Source of the DNA: Symbiodinium natans
Lineage: Eukaryota; Sar; Dinophyceae; Suessiales; Symbiodiniaceae
Assembly (NCBI GenBank): GCA_905221605.1
Contig: CAJNDS010002479.1
Location: 638,501 to 702,500, forward strand
DNA length: 64,000 nucleotides
Reading direction: 5' to 3'
Shown piece after piece: positions 10,213 through 20,330 of this stretch. The first letter of the stretch is position 1, and the number at the start of each line of letters is the position of its first letter. Under the pieces are notes generated by a model. That model saw only the letters and a program-made list of their open reading frames with translations. It did no database searches and had not been told where the DNA came from. Made by a program: the position numbers and the translations under genes.

Positions 10213-10319
10213 CCCAAAACTGAGGAAGACCTTGTCGCTAAGCGCTGAGTCTGCCGCTGCTGTGCTGGTCAAGCAGGACCCCGAACCCAAGAGCATGGTC
10301 ACCGTGGTTGAGGGTGTTG
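10213..10319 (+). CDS. Candidate exon
   Basis: Acceptor GCCCGAACAG after CCCTAAA; the frame reads PKLRKTLSLSAESAAAVLVK then QDPEPKSMVTVVEGV, with donor G|GTTTAGGG. This is the only open frame over its 107 bases. Function unknown. Confidence 0.55.
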
Positions 10320-10793
10320 GTTTAGGGTTTAGGGTTTAGGGTTTAGGGTTTAGGGTTTAGGGTTCAGGGTTCAGGGTTCAGGGTTCAGGGTTTAGGGTTT
10401 AGGGTTTAGGGTTCTTGAAGCCCTCAACTCTACAAACCCTCTATACGATAGAACCCCAAACCCAAAAATAACCCTGAGCCCTTCTGACTAAACCCTAAAC
10501 GCCATACACTACAGAAGAATCGCGTCGGCGGCATTCTCCTACGATTAGGCTCTCGGCTACGAGGTATGCGAAATTCACGACGTGAGCACTTCCCGGCCAT
10601 GATCTTGGCAAGTTTGTCGCAACAAAAAGGAACCTCTGTTCTGACTGACTGCTTTTTCTGGTGGGGGTGGGGGGTGTGTTAAGATTTAGAGGGTTTTAGA
10701 GTTTAGGGTTTGTCGACTCTCGGTGGTGGAGGGAATCCCTAAACCCTAAACAAACCCTAAACCCTAAACCCTAAAAAGGGTGTTTCGCGCGAG

Positions 10794-10883
10794 GACCAGA
10801 CACTCACCAAAGCCCAAACCGGCTCGCTCCGCCTCGAAGCGCTCAACAGGTCGGATCTTCGGGGTTGGAGGATTTGTTCGGGA
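10794..10883 (+). CDS. Candidate exon, 30 codons
   Basis: The acceptor region ends CGCGCGAG. Thirty codons, in phase 0 at both ends, include DQTLTKAQTGSLRLEALNRS, then GTTTAGGG. Function unknown. Confidence 0.52.
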
Positions 10884-10943
10884 GTTTAGGGTTTAGGGTT
10901 TAGGGTTCAGGGTTTAGGGTTTAGGGTTTAGGGTTTAGGGTGT

Positions 10944-11051
10944 TTGGGATGTTCCCTCTTGTACTCACAGTCCTTAAGAGGGATTGTAATTGGGGGTAGT
11001 AGTACTATAATCCCGATGTAAGGACTGTTAGTATAAGGGGGAACGTCCCAA
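10944..11051. mobile_element. Family C TIR element, complete
   Basis: TTGGGATGTTCCCTCTTGTA at the left and TATAAGGGGGAACGTCCCAA at the right, with matching inner arms around AACTGGGGGTAGT-type core sequence. Both sides are telomere-type repeats. Confidence 0.8.
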
Positions 11052-11379
11052 GTTTAGGGTTTAGGGTTTGAAACCCTAAACCCTAAACCCTAAACCCTAA
11101 ACCCTAAACCCTAAGGTTTAGGGCCAAGAGGTTAAGGTCTTCGACTCCACTCCACCGCCTCAGTCCCCAAAAAAGCACATCGAGCCTCAACCCTAAACCC
11201 TAAACCTCAACCCCTAAACCCTGAACCCTAAACCCGAAGCCCGAAACCCTAAACCCTAAACCCTAAAAAAATACCCTAAACCCTAAACCAACCCCCCCCC
11301 CCGGTCCTGGTGCGCCTGGTGCTCGTTTTGTGGGCAGGTTTGTGGTGGAGAAGGAGAAGCACACAGGCGGGAGTAGGGT

Positions 11380-11940
11380 TTAGGGTTTAGCGTTTAGGGG
11401 TTGGGGTTTGAAGTTGGTTTAGGGTTTAGGGTTTAGGGGTTAGGGGTTTGGAGTTTACTTTTTGGATGGGTTTAGGGTCTAGGTTTTAAGGGTTTTAGGG
11501 TTAAGGGGTTCGGGGGGAATTAGGGTTTGGGGGGTTTAGGGTTTAGGGGTTGGGGTTTAGGGTTTAGGGTTTCTGGTTTTGGGGTTTAGGGATTAGGGGT
11601 GTAGGGGTGTCGGGGTGTGGGGGTTTAGAGGTTTAGGGTTTTGTGGTTTTTGGTTTAGGGGTTTAGGCTTGGGGTTTAGGGCGTTTATGGGTTTAGGGGT
11701 TTAGGGGGTTTAGGGGGTTTAGGGGGTTTAGGGTTTTCGGGTTTAGGGTATAGGGTTTAATTAGGGTTTCAGGGGTTTAAGGAAGAAGGGTTTAGGGTTC
11801 AAGTTGAGGGTTCAAGGGCTGAGGGGTTGAGGGGCTGAGGGTTTTGGGGTTGAGGGGTGGGGTTCAGGGGTTTAGGGTTTAGGTTTCCAGGAGCTCAGGG
11901 ATCTAGGGTTTAGGGTTTGGGGTTAGGGGATCAACCCTGG
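11380..11940 (+). repeat. Degenerate G-rich telomere-derived tract
   Basis: Over 500 bases of GGGTTTAGGGG, GGGGTTGAGGGG and similar variants without uniform units. It looks like old, mutated TTTAGGG sequence. No gene is seen. Confidence 0.8.
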
Positions 11941-11977
11941 GCGGGCAAGACCCCAAACCCTAAACTCTTACTCTTCG

Positions 11978-12175
11978 GGTAGTTTTATGGGTCCCTGAAT
12001 GGGGTTCAGGGTTTAGGCTTTAGGGTTTAGGGTAGGTTCATGGGCTAATATGGTCCCTTACCTTGCTTAAAGGGTTCTGATGTATGGACCCTTAGTTCTC
12101 ATCGAGTATTTAAGGGGTATGTAAGGGCCCCCTTTTAAGGGCCCATACTAAGGGACCACGGAACTATATACCATA
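11978..12175. mobile_element. TIR element, family H (GGTAGTTTTATGGGCCCTGAAT), interrupted by repeats
   Basis: The left arm GGTAGTTTTATGGGTCCCTG and the right arm GGGACCACGGAACTATA match the shorter, cleaner copy at 42864-42988. The extra length is a TTTAGGG insertion at about 12008-12036 followed by repeated left-arm sequence. Confidence 0.7.
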
Positions 12176-12233
12176 ATATGCCCTAAACCCTAAACCCAAA
12201 AAATCGAGTCATAGTGCAAATAATGCTACGGTG

Positions 12234-12366
12234 CTACAAGGAGGGCGGCCCCCCCCCAAGTTACCAGTAGAGTCATAAGGGCCCTGAATTGGGTTATACG
12301 GACCCTAAATTAGGTTAGAAGTCCCTTCACTATAGTTAGTATTGTTTAACGGGCCCCTACTTGCAG
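12234..12366. mobile_element. Family E TIR element (CTACAAGGAGGGGCCC ends) abutting an exon
   Basis: The left end is CTACAAGGAGGGCGGCCCCC and the right end GGGCCCCTACTTGCAG. The interior has AGTCATAAGGGCCCTGAATTGGGTTATA as at 44590-44733. The right end supplies CAG directly before the 12367 exon. Confidence 0.7.
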
Positions 12367-12423
12367 ATCCCCAAGAAGCAATCATCCGAAGGCAGCTTGG
12401 GCCCTGAAGTCCAGACCTGTCGG
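12367..12423 (+). CDS. Candidate exon after a family E element
   Basis: Nineteen codons in phase 0, IPKKQSSEGSLGPEVQTCR, then GTCG. The acceptor is the end of the TIR element. Function unknown. Confidence 0.45.
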
Positions 12424-12557
12424 GTCGTTTTTTTTTTTTTCGGACCCTCTGGGTTAAGACATTCGGAAAAGGGTTTAGTGTTCAGGTCTTGGGGTTTAGG
12501 GTTTAGGGTATAGGGTTTAGGGTTTACGGTTCAGACGCGCAGAGGGAGTTGGAAGTG

Positions 12558-12690
12558 GCCTCTATACTACCCCCCTAGGTTCCCCTGGTAGTTAAGGCTA
12601 TTAAGGGATACTTAAGCCTAATGAAGGTTATTTAAGGGGGGAACCTGGGGGGTAGTCTAGAGGAGGGTAGTGTAGAGGGGGGTAGTAAGG
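12558..12690. mobile_element. Family I TIR element (CTATACTACCCCCCTAGGTT)
   Basis: TACTACCCCCCTAGGTTCCCC at the left mirrors GGGGAACCTGGGGGGTAGT at the right around a TTAAGG-rich core. The right arm is partly triplicated. A related fragment (GGGGGGTAGTAGGAGAACCC) lies near 4236. Confidence 0.65.
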
Positions 12691-13060
12691 AAACCCGTGA
12701 GAAGGGCCCTGACAAGGTAAACCGAAAGTGTCAGGGTTTAGGCTTTAGGGTTTTGGGTTTAGGGTTTTGGGTTGAGGGTTTAGGGCCCCAAATGTGTATT
12801 CACCGAGTTAAGGGGGCTCCTTAACTGTATGTAATATGCAACTATACCCCTTTCACAATACCTAGAACCTTATCAAAAAGGATCCCCCAAAGTGTGTACC
12901 CCTATGTTTCGGAACCCCCCCTCCTGGAACAAACCCTAAACCCTGGACCCTAAACCCTAAACCCTAAACCCTAAACCCTAAACCCTAAACCCTAAACCTC
13001 AGTCCCTAAACCTAAACCCTAAACCTAAACCCTAAACCCTTCAAAAGCCTCTGAGAAAAG

Positions 13061-13129
13061 GTGGAAAGCCGCAGGAGCAGATGGCATTGAGCTGCCGGGC
13101 CGAAGTTGAAGGAACTCAAGGAGGGAACC
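13061..13129 (+). CDS. Candidate exon
   Basis: Acceptor TGAGAAAAG; the frame reads GKPQEQMALSCRAEVEGTQG, donor GTATAAGGG. The other two frames close by stops. Function unknown. Confidence 0.45.
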
Positions 13130-13253
13130 GTATAAGGGACTTTAGGGTTTAGGGTTTAGGGTTTTGGGGGGTTTTGGGGGTATTTGGGGGGTTTTGGGGG
13201 GGCTACTTAGGTATCACCGGGACAAGCTAAGGTGTATATATGGTGCAGCGTCT

Positions 13254-13323
13254 TCCCCCCCCCCCCCAACACCCCCCCCCCCACCCCCCCCCCACACCCC
13301 CCCCCACCCCCCCCCCCCCCCCC

Positions 13324-13361
<38 letters not shown>

Positions 13362-13455
13362 ACCCCCACCCCACCCCCCCCCCCCCACCCCCCCCCCCCC
13401 CCCCAACACCCACCCCCCCCCCCCCCCCACCGCCCCCCCACCCACCCCCCCCTCC
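13254..13455. repeat. ~200-base poly-C tract
   Basis: Nearly pure C with scattered A. Proline and glycine ORFs on both strands here are artefacts. The exact length is likely unreliable in any assembly. Confidence 0.95.
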
Positions 13456-13768
13456 CCAAATTCTTTCCCCGCCGGTTTGGGCCGCTCTGTGGGGTGCTGT
13501 GGTTGGGGTTTAGGGTTTAGGGTTTAGGGTTGGGTTTAGGGTTTAGGGTTTAGGGGGGGTGGGGTGGGGGGGGGGTGGGGGGTACCGACACGGGACACGG
13601 AACCACCATATATAGGGGTTTATAGGGGAATAAGATTCAGGGACCCCCTCCTTTTACCCCTTGAAGTGATTGGTAGCCAGTACCTTTAGGGTTTAGTGTT
13701 TAGGGTTCGCTTGAAATCTGTCTGAAGGGAAGTACTCAGCTTAGACGGTTTAGGGAGTTCAGGTGCAG

Positions 13769-13858
13769 TAGACAGGATGAGAAATGTTGATAGTATTGCC
13801 GTGTTTGGGGGATCCTGGGGCGTGGGAGTGAAAGCAAGACTTTCGACCAGCCAGCCCT
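13769..13858 (+). CDS. Candidate exon
   Basis: Acceptor CAGGTGCAG; the frame reads DRMRNVDSIAVFGGSWGVGV then KARLSTSQP, ending at a TGA whose GA could be a donor. Function unknown. The minus strand is also open here. Confidence 0.42.
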
Positions 13859-14059
13859 GATCCACGCCTTAAAGCCAAACATCCCCCCGCCCCGCCCGTT
13901 CCCCCCCCACTTTGGCTCAAGGCTCTGCCAGATAACGCCGGAACAGCCCCACCACCCCCAGCCTCCACCCGCAGTCCCCACCCAACACCCTGAATCCTAA
14001 AGCCCTTTGCGGTTAAACAAGCCCCAAACCCTAAACCCTCCACTGGCTGGTTGCACTAG

Positions 14060-14468
14060 CGTAGAGCATGCTGTGGCAGAGAGTTCTTGCAGAAAAGCCC
14101 TCCACGTCTTCCCAGGTTACGCAAAGAAGTCCAAGCCCTTGTGTCTTGGCACGCGCGGTTTAGGGTTTAGGGTTTAAGGGTTCGGGGTTAAGGAATGTCA
14201 GACTTGCTGAGCATTGGTCGCATGCCTCACGCTGCCCAGTATCCCTCATGCCAACCAGCTCGTATGGGGTATCATGCAGTGTTCCTATGAAACCCTAAAC
14301 CCTAAACCCTAAACCCTAAACCCTAAACCCTAAACCCTAAACCCTAAACCCGCGGTCCTTTCTGGCGAGCATGTGGACTCTGAGCGTGAGTGTTCCGGAT
14401 TGTCCTGTCGTGAAGCAACTCCTGAGCTCACATTCACTTGGTTGCCAGGGCCTAACACTTTGTCTTAG
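14060..14468 (+). CDS. Three phase-consistent exons, unknown protein
   Basis: Exons 14060-14157 (VEHAVAESSCRKALHVFPGY, ends phase 1), 14202-14268 (LLSIGRMPHAAQYPSCQPAR, phase 1 to 2) and 14370-14468 (MWTLSVSVPDCPVVKQLLSS, ends phase 2). Each donor is GT (GTTTAGGG, GTATCATG, GTTCAGG), each acceptor AG, and the split codons keep one frame. The introns consist largely of TTTAGGG and CCCTAAA runs. No family is recognised. Confidence 0.52.
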
Positions 14469-14612
14469 GTTCAGGGTTCAGGGTTCAGGGTTTAGGGTTC
14501 AGGGTTCAGGGTTTAGGGTTTAGGGTTTAGGGTTTAGGGTTTAGGGTACTATTATTAAAAAGATACCCGCGGTTGCTGCGGAATCCACAGGTAGGCCCCA
14601 GAGTGGGCAGTA

Positions 14613-14765
14613 CTTGGAGGTTCATGGTACCTATTAACCAATGATAACTTTACTTAGAACCCACCTATTAAGCCCCCCTTAAGTGCCCTAAGATGGTTCT
14701 AAGTACAGGAATAAGTACAACCCTATCCCCTCATACTTGGTTAATAAGTACCCTGAACCTCCAAG
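14613..14765. mobile_element. Family B TIR element between coding islands
   Basis: CTTGGAGGTTCATGGTACCT at the left and GTACCCTGAACCTCCAAG at the right, with inner arms around TTAACCAATGATAACTT. It is flanked by TA on both sides. Removing it joins GGGCAG and TATGGG into an open frame, so it may be an intron or an exon-disrupting insertion with a TA target. Confidence 0.7.
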
Positions 14766-14902
14766 TATGGGTTGGGCGGTCGAAAGCGGAAGCCCGCGGG
14801 CCTAGTGGATCTCGAGACTACAGCTGTTTAACGTTTAGGGTGTGGGGTTTAGGGTTTAGGGTTTAGGGTTTAGGGTTTAGGATTTTCGACTTAATACACA
14901 AG

Positions 14903-14971
14903 CCCAGCGGCCCGGTCGCTAAAGACCTGGGGCCTTTCGTAGAGAATCTGGATGCCTTATCATCCCAGTCC
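14903..14971 (+). CDS. Candidate exon
   Basis: After AATACACAAG the frame reads PSGPVAKDLGPFVENLDALS then SQS, ending at TGAGGGGG, where GA could act as donor. Function unknown. Confidence 0.42.
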
Positions 14972-15088
14972 TGAGGGGGTTGGGTTTAGGGTTTAGGGTT
15001 TAGGGTTTAGGGTCTAGGGTCTAGGGTCTAGGGTTTAGGGTTTAGGGTCTATGGTTTAGGGTTAGAGTTTAGGGTTTCGGCATTCAAG

Positions 15089-15423
15089 GTCGGCGAGTGG
15101 GGTTGCTTCTCGTGAGAACTTAAAGGCGGGCCCAGCACTTTAAATCCTAAAGTCCTAAACCCCAAAACCCCTGAACCTTACAAGCCCTAAACCGCACAAA
15201 GCCCTCTAAGCCCTACAAACCCCCCTTCTCCTAACCCCAAACCCTATACCCTAACCCTAAACCCTAAGCCCTAAACCCCAAACCCTAAATCCCAAACCGT
15301 AAGCCCTAAGCCCTACAAACCTTAGACACCGCTTGTATCCATTCTGCTCGGTTCCATCCCAGGGTGAAGCCATACCCTCACTACGACGACCTCTACAACA
15401 TGCAGCTTAGGGAGCGTGGGCTG
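15089..15423 (+). CDS. Two phase-consistent exons, one only 23 bases
   Basis: Exon 15089-15111 (VGEWGCF, then two bases TC before GTGAGAAC) and exon 15363-15423 (after TTCCATCCCAG: one base completing Ser, then VKPYPHYDDLYNMQLRERGL, donor GTTTAGGG). Both donors are good and the split codon TCG restores the frame. Unknown family. Confidence 0.55.
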
Positions 15424-15641
15424 GTTTAGGGTTTATGGTTAAGAGTTTAGTGTTTAGGATTTAGGGTGCAGGGTTTAGGGTGTAGGGTTTAAGATGGTCC
15501 AGGGCTGCTGTGGTTCGTGGTGTTGTGGAGGGTTCGGACTGGAGTCCATTAGTTAGACTCAGGGAAAGCACCATTTACGCTATTAATAAAATAACCCTAA
15601 ACCCTAAACACTAATACAGGATGTTACTTTAGTTAGTCTAG

Positions 15642-15725
15642 TTCAAAGTTGTAAAATGCACACGACCATCCACTCGATGCCATCTGGTTCTTGTACAATT
15701 CTGGCACGTGTTCGTTAATGCGATG
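15642..15725 (+). CDS. Candidate exon, hydrophobic
   Basis: After GTTAGTCTAG the frame reads FKVVKCTRPSTRCHLVLVQF then WHVFVNAM, to TAA. It could be a terminal exon or run into GTAAAA as donor. Confidence 0.42.
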
Positions 15726-16659
15726 TAAAAAAGGCTAACTTGTGCAGCAAAACCCAGGCGGCGGGGGGGGGGGGGGGGGGCTAGCTCATATACATATAGG
15801 TATATATATATATATATATACGTATGTGCATATATATATATATATGTATAGCATCAACTGTCAAACATGTTCATATAAAGTCTGGGAGGACCCCGGGAAG
15901 CCCCGTGAGCCGCCTCTGAGCGCCGTGAGCTGCTTGCTGAGCTGCTGGGCTGAGTTAGGAGTTTTGGGCCTTCTGTGTTTTTTTTGTTTTCAACGAGTTT
16001 TCAAAGGGCTTTTTGTGATTTTTTAAGCGTTTAAGGTGTTTAGCGGTTTTTAACGGTTTTTTTGAAAGGGTGGTCAAGGCGTTTCAGAGTTTAAGGGTTC
16101 TCTAGAAGGGAGGGGGTTTGGGGTTTAAGGGCTTCGAGTTTAGGCCCCAAGTTCCCTTGCTTCGGGGTTCTTGGGCTGAAATGCGGTTTTTGGGCTATTG
16201 TGGAGCCGAGAGAAAGAGGCCGAGGGTACCGGGTTCAGGGGGATTGTAGGACATTGTAGGATATTGTAGGATATTGTAGGGTTTAGGGTTTAGGGTTTAG
16301 GTTTTAGGGTTTAGGGTTTAGGGTTTAGGGTTTAGTTTAGGGTTTAGGGATTACGGTCTAGGTCCAAGGGCTTGAGGGCTCAAGGCCTTTTTTTCTCTCC
16401 CGAATCTTCGGGCGTTAACGCATTTGCACGGCTGAGGGAATCAGACGATTTTGGGTTTAGGGTGTTGTTTGAGCGCTTTCGGGTTTAGGGGGTTAAGTTT
16501 AAGGGTTCAGGGTGCAGGTTTAGGAAGGCCTGTTGCAAAAAGTGTTTAGGTTTATAGGTTTAGGGCTTAGGGCTTATTAGGGTTTAGGGTTTACGGTTTA
16601 GGGTTTAGCGTTTAGGGTTTAGGTTTAGGGTTTAAGGTTTACAAGGGTTGAGGTGTTAG

Positions 16660-16808
16660 GGTGTTGACGTGCATGATTGTCTGTATGAGGGTGCGACGTT
16701 TCTGACCTTGCCATCAATTGTTATTGTCGGGGCTTACATTGTATGGCACGCATGGTCTTTTCACCCGCAAAAAACCCTTAACCACCGTAAAGAGCTCAAA
16801 TCACCTTA
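16660..16808 (+). CDS. Candidate exon with a membrane segment
   Basis: Forty-nine codons stay open from an AG at 16659. The core FLTLPSIVIVGAYIVWHAW is a likely membrane span. The exon probably ends before the AAACCC-type repeats at about 16775. Function unknown. Confidence 0.45.
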
Positions 16809-17293
16809 AAAAACCCTAAAATCGCTTGAACTTAAAAACCTGAACAACCCCTACTGCGTCCTTCAATCCTCCATGCTCTGCCGGCCTAGAGGCCCCTTCA
16901 CTCTTCCACGCAGGGGGTTTGGAGTGAGCTTGCCCTAAACCCTAAACCCTACTCTCTAAACCCTAGCCCTAAACTCTAAACCCTAAATTTCGCACCTAAA
17001 GCCTCAAAGCCGATTACTCAAACCCTGAGATCAAAGTCACCCTGCAAGCCCCTGAAGGACTGGCACCTACAGGGTTTAGGGTTTGGGGTTCAGGGAAGGT
17101 ATTTTGGGTTTATTGATTGTGTTTTAAAGTGTGTAGGGTTTATGGGAGCTATTCTCCACCAACAGCAACCAAAGGCATCAAAAACAGGTCGGTGATCTTT
17201 TTTAACTTCAACCCTAAACCCTCAACCCTAAACCCTAAACCATCCCAAGCCCCTTGGCTTCAACCGTAAACCCCGAACCCTAAAGCCCAAACC

Positions 17294-17534
17294 TTAGGAT
17301 GTTCCCCCTCATGCTAACTGCCCTTAATCTACTATTTGCAAAAGAGTTCCTGTTCCTGTTCCATTGCATCATAGTCGACCGAAAGAGTAAAAAGTGAAAT
17401 CCCTATATTTCCCCCCTAATAGGGAAGAGCATTTTTCGCTTTTGGGGGTTCTTAAGCAATTAGTAGTAAGAATGATTATTAATAGGGGGCTATTATCATC
17501 CCTATTCAGGACTGTTAGTGCCAGGGGGAACATC
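17294..17534. mobile_element. Family C element interrupted by family A-like sequence
   Basis: The left arm TTAGGATGTTCCCCCTCATG and right arm ending GGGGGAACATCT belong to family C. About 140 bases between them include GCTTTTGGGGGTTCTTAAGC, shared with the window start (family A). This is a nested insertion, with family C the older. Confidence 0.65.
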
Positions 17535-17575
17535 TAAACCCCAAACCCCTAAACAAAAACCCCAACTGCCTTCAG

Positions 17576-17663
17576 CGTTTGTGGGCCATCTTCTCCCCTC
17601 TGTGGCAAGGCTATAACCCGCCGCCCAAGGCGTTGCGGCATGGTATGCTGGGCACTGATGGGC
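17576..17663 (+). CDS. Candidate exon, aromatic-rich
   Basis: Acceptor AACTGCCTTCAG; the frame reads RLWAIFSPLWQGYNPPPKAL then RHGMLGTDG, donor GTAGGG. The minus strand is also open, so the strand is likely but not certain. Confidence 0.5.
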
Positions 17664-18009
17664 GTAGGGTTTAGGGTGTAGGGCCTCACAGGGAGGGCTG
17701 TGAGCTTAGGGCTCAGGGACTGTTCGGGGCTCGGGTCAGGCTTAGATTCGAGAGGTCTTGAGGATTCAGGACGCAAGCTCGAGGATTTTGCAGTTTGGGA
17801 TGTCCAGTTGATTAGGGTTTAGGGTTTCGGGTTTAGGGTTTAGGGTTTAGGGTTTAGGGTTTAGGGTTTAGGGTTTAGGGTTTAGGGTTTAGGGGAGGGC
17901 TTAAGGGTTTTCAGGGTTGTGAGGAGTGCGACATGACCTCAGGCAGAGTCGGCGAAGTCGGTCCCAGCCCGGTAAAGAACTACTCCCTGGCTTCAGGGTT
18001 TTAGGGTTC

Positions 18010-18111
18010 GGGTTTAGGGTTTAGGGTTTAGGGTTTAGGGTTTAGGGTTTAGGGTTTAGGGTTTAGGGTTTAGGGTTTAGGGTTTAGGGTTTAGGGTTTA
18101 GGGTTTAGGGC
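18010..18111 (+). repeat. (TTTAGGG)14 array
   Basis: About 14 perfect units, immediately upstream of the 18123 candidate exon. Confidence 0.95.
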
Positions 18112-18122
18112 TCGGGGTGCAG

Positions 18123-18226
18123 GATTGGGTTTCCTGCCAGGGCGTCTTAGCCGTCTTAACCATTACAGAAAAACTTCACCAAGCTCAGAGGAGCAAGTGC
18201 AGTCTAAGAGGCGTATTGACATATGG
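18123..18226 (+). CDS. Candidate exon
   Basis: Acceptor GGGGTGCAG; the frame reads DWVSCQGVLAVLTITEKLHQ then AQRSKCSLRGVLTY. It runs into an element starting GGGGGGTTCCGAC. Two frames are open across the region. Confidence 0.45.
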
Positions 18227-18345
18227 GGGGTTCCGACAAAGGGGTACCCTTTTTGGAGTTCCATTTCAAGGGGTTTCTATTTTATCGGGGTATGCAAGGG
18301 GCTACCCCCCCCCCTATTTGGGAAATACCCATGCGAGCTACCAAG

Positions 18346-18573
18346 CAACCATGTGCGGCTGATGTGATGCAAAAGGAAAAGCATCTGCTTGACTCGAAGA
18401 GTAAGAAGGAAGTCTTCTTTATTTCCTGCAGGGTGTGAAGATACATTTCACGTCCAACGCAGGAGCAATCAAATGCCGCGCTCCTGCTTGGATCAGCACG
18501 AACCGCACCTACCAAGCATTAACTGAAAATGCGATGTATTCCAAAGCCCGTAACTGGAAGCAATTTGCAAGCT
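18346..18573 (+). CDS. Candidate exons ending in a stop
   Basis: CTACCAAG, the right end of a family J element, is followed by QPCAADVMQKEKHLLDSKSK up to TTCCTGCAG. From 18432 another frame reads GVKIHFTSNAGAIKCRAPAW, then ENAMYSKARNWKQFAS and TGA (18573). The two frames differ, so a short intron or a different join between them is needed. Possible 3' end of a gene. Confidence 0.45.
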
Positions 18574-18731
18574 GATGCCTCAAAGAGCCCAATACTAAAT
18601 TATGGAATATACCTTACACTATATAGGGATCCCTAGTATGATTATGTTCCCTACTTAAGTGGGTGTTGGGACCCTAATTAAACCCTAAACCCTAAACCCT
18701 AAACCCTAAACCCTCTCTTTTGGGTCCGCAG

Positions 18732-19374
18732 AGGTCCAAAAGTCAAAGCCTCAGCGGCAGCCTCATGAACACAGCCCGATCCAAGAGCCGCTTGGCAATT
18801 TTATCGTGCTTTTTGACGGCTCGTGCCTCGTCTGTAATATAGGTTTAGGGTTTAGGGTTTAGGCTTTAGGGCTTTAGGGTTTAGGGTTTAGGGTTTAGGG
18901 TTTAAGGTTTAGGGTAAAAAGCATCAAAGCACCCTACAGTGAACCCGATAAGAAGGGACCCTGTCCTCTTACCAGGTAAGCAGTGACACTTGTCTGCGGA
19001 ATTGTGTAAACGGACCTCTTTTCTTCTGAAGTAGACCTTACAAGGAGGGGCCCGCTTACTATAAGGGACTTGTCATACTAATTGCCTAATTTAGGGTCAT
19101 ACTAATTGCCTAATTTAGGGTCCTTATAGCCCAGTGTAGGGCCCTTATAACTCTACTTGTAACTTGGGGCCTCCTTGCTGAACATCATGTCCTTGAGTAC
19201 AACCAACCAGGTCATGCCTTGCTGGAGGGGCTGACTTGAAGGTTAGGGAAGGTGGGTTTAGGGTTTAGGGTTTAGGGTTTAGGGTTTAGGGTTTAGGGTT
19301 TAGGGTTTAGGGTTTAGGGTTGCAGACGGTGAGGCGCTTCCACCTCTGATCCTTCTCATCCAAGATTTCGGGTG
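18732..19374 (+). CDS. Exons of a DCC-family (DUF393) thiol-disulfide oxidoreductase-like protein, partial
   Basis: Exon 18732-18842 follows TGGGTCCGCAG and ends at G|GTTTAGGG. Its frame includes PLGNFIVLFDGSCLVCNI. The motif hydrophobic-LFDG-x-C-x-x-C-N is the signature of the DCC (DUF393) family. Later islands could continue it: 19178-19236 (HHVLEYNQPGHALLEGL) and 19326-19374 (GEALPPLILLIQDFG), the last resembling the family's Leu-Pro-hydrophobic strand. The joins between islands are not resolved, and only the first exon is recognised with some confidence. Confidence 0.5.
19036..19177. mobile_element. Family E TIR element
   Basis: CCTTACAAGGAGGGGCCCGC at the left and AACTTGGGGCCTCCTTG at the right. 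Inside, a 24-base segment CATACTAATTGCCTAATTTAGGGT occurs twice in tandem. It separates two candidate exons. Confidence 0.7.
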
Positions 19375-20156
19375 GCTAGGACCCAGATCACGCCTTTTTC
19401 GTTCAGGGTTTGCCTGTTCACGGGTAGCTAAAAGTAGGGTCATAAGTTATAAGTACCTTAACTACGTTACCTTACTTCAAAACCTAAACACTACTTCTAT
19501 CTACCCATGAACTTTCAAGTAGGTCACCAACCAACTGTAGCCAATCAAGGTTAAGGGTTGAAGGTTTAGGGCTTAGGGTTTAGGGTTTAGGGCTCAAGAT
19601 GCTGCAAGATTGAGAGTTCGAAAGGTGATTGAACACTACAGCTAAGGTTATCCCAGTGATCCCCTTTGCAAGGGGCTTGCCGTTCTTGGTCAGGGTTTAG
19701 GGTTTGGGTTTACGGGGTTGTAGGTTTATGGGTTTATGGATTATGGGTTTTGGGCTTAGGGCGTTGAAGCTTTGTAGACTTTCAACTCGAAGCCCTAAAC
19801 CCTAAACCCTGAACCCTAAACCCTAAACCCTCTCGCGCAGGTGACAACGCAGAGCCGCAGGAGAACTAGCTGAGAGTGGGTTAGGACAGCCGGACTCCGT
19901 ATAGGCAGCTCGAGGGCCCCGCCAACTCCATTGGGGGTTAGGGTTTAGGGTTTAGGGTTTAGGGTTTAGGGTTTAGGGTTTAGGGTTTAGGGTTTAGGGT
20001 TTAGGGTTAGGGTTTAGGGTGAATCCGATACAAAACGCCCAAACCCATTTCTGAATCAGCTTTACATGTCGAAGCCTTCAACTTCTGCAAATCTGCGAAC
20101 CCGACTTATCAGCCCTAAACCGCATACATACATATATATCTATATATACAGGTCAG

Positions 20157-20223
20157 TATTGTAATGTAATGTAATGTAACGTAACGTAATGTAATGTAAT
20201 GTAATGTGAGGTAATGTAATGTA
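20157..20223. repeat. (TGTAA)n pentamer microsatellite
   Basis: About 13 GTAAT/GTAAC units, followed by CA-rich dinucleotide sequence to about 20255. Confidence 0.9.
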
Positions 20224-20330
20224 TGCACACACACGTATACATATACACACATGTGAACCCTATGTAGAGTGGAACCACGAGAACGGTCGTTCGTTCGAAC
20301 AGCCTGAGACAGGTTGAGGGTTTGGGGTTT

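Noticed and set aside
13164-13527. Proline-rich and glycine-rich ORFs on both strands
   Set aside because: They are produced by the poly-C tract and have no flanking coding sequence.
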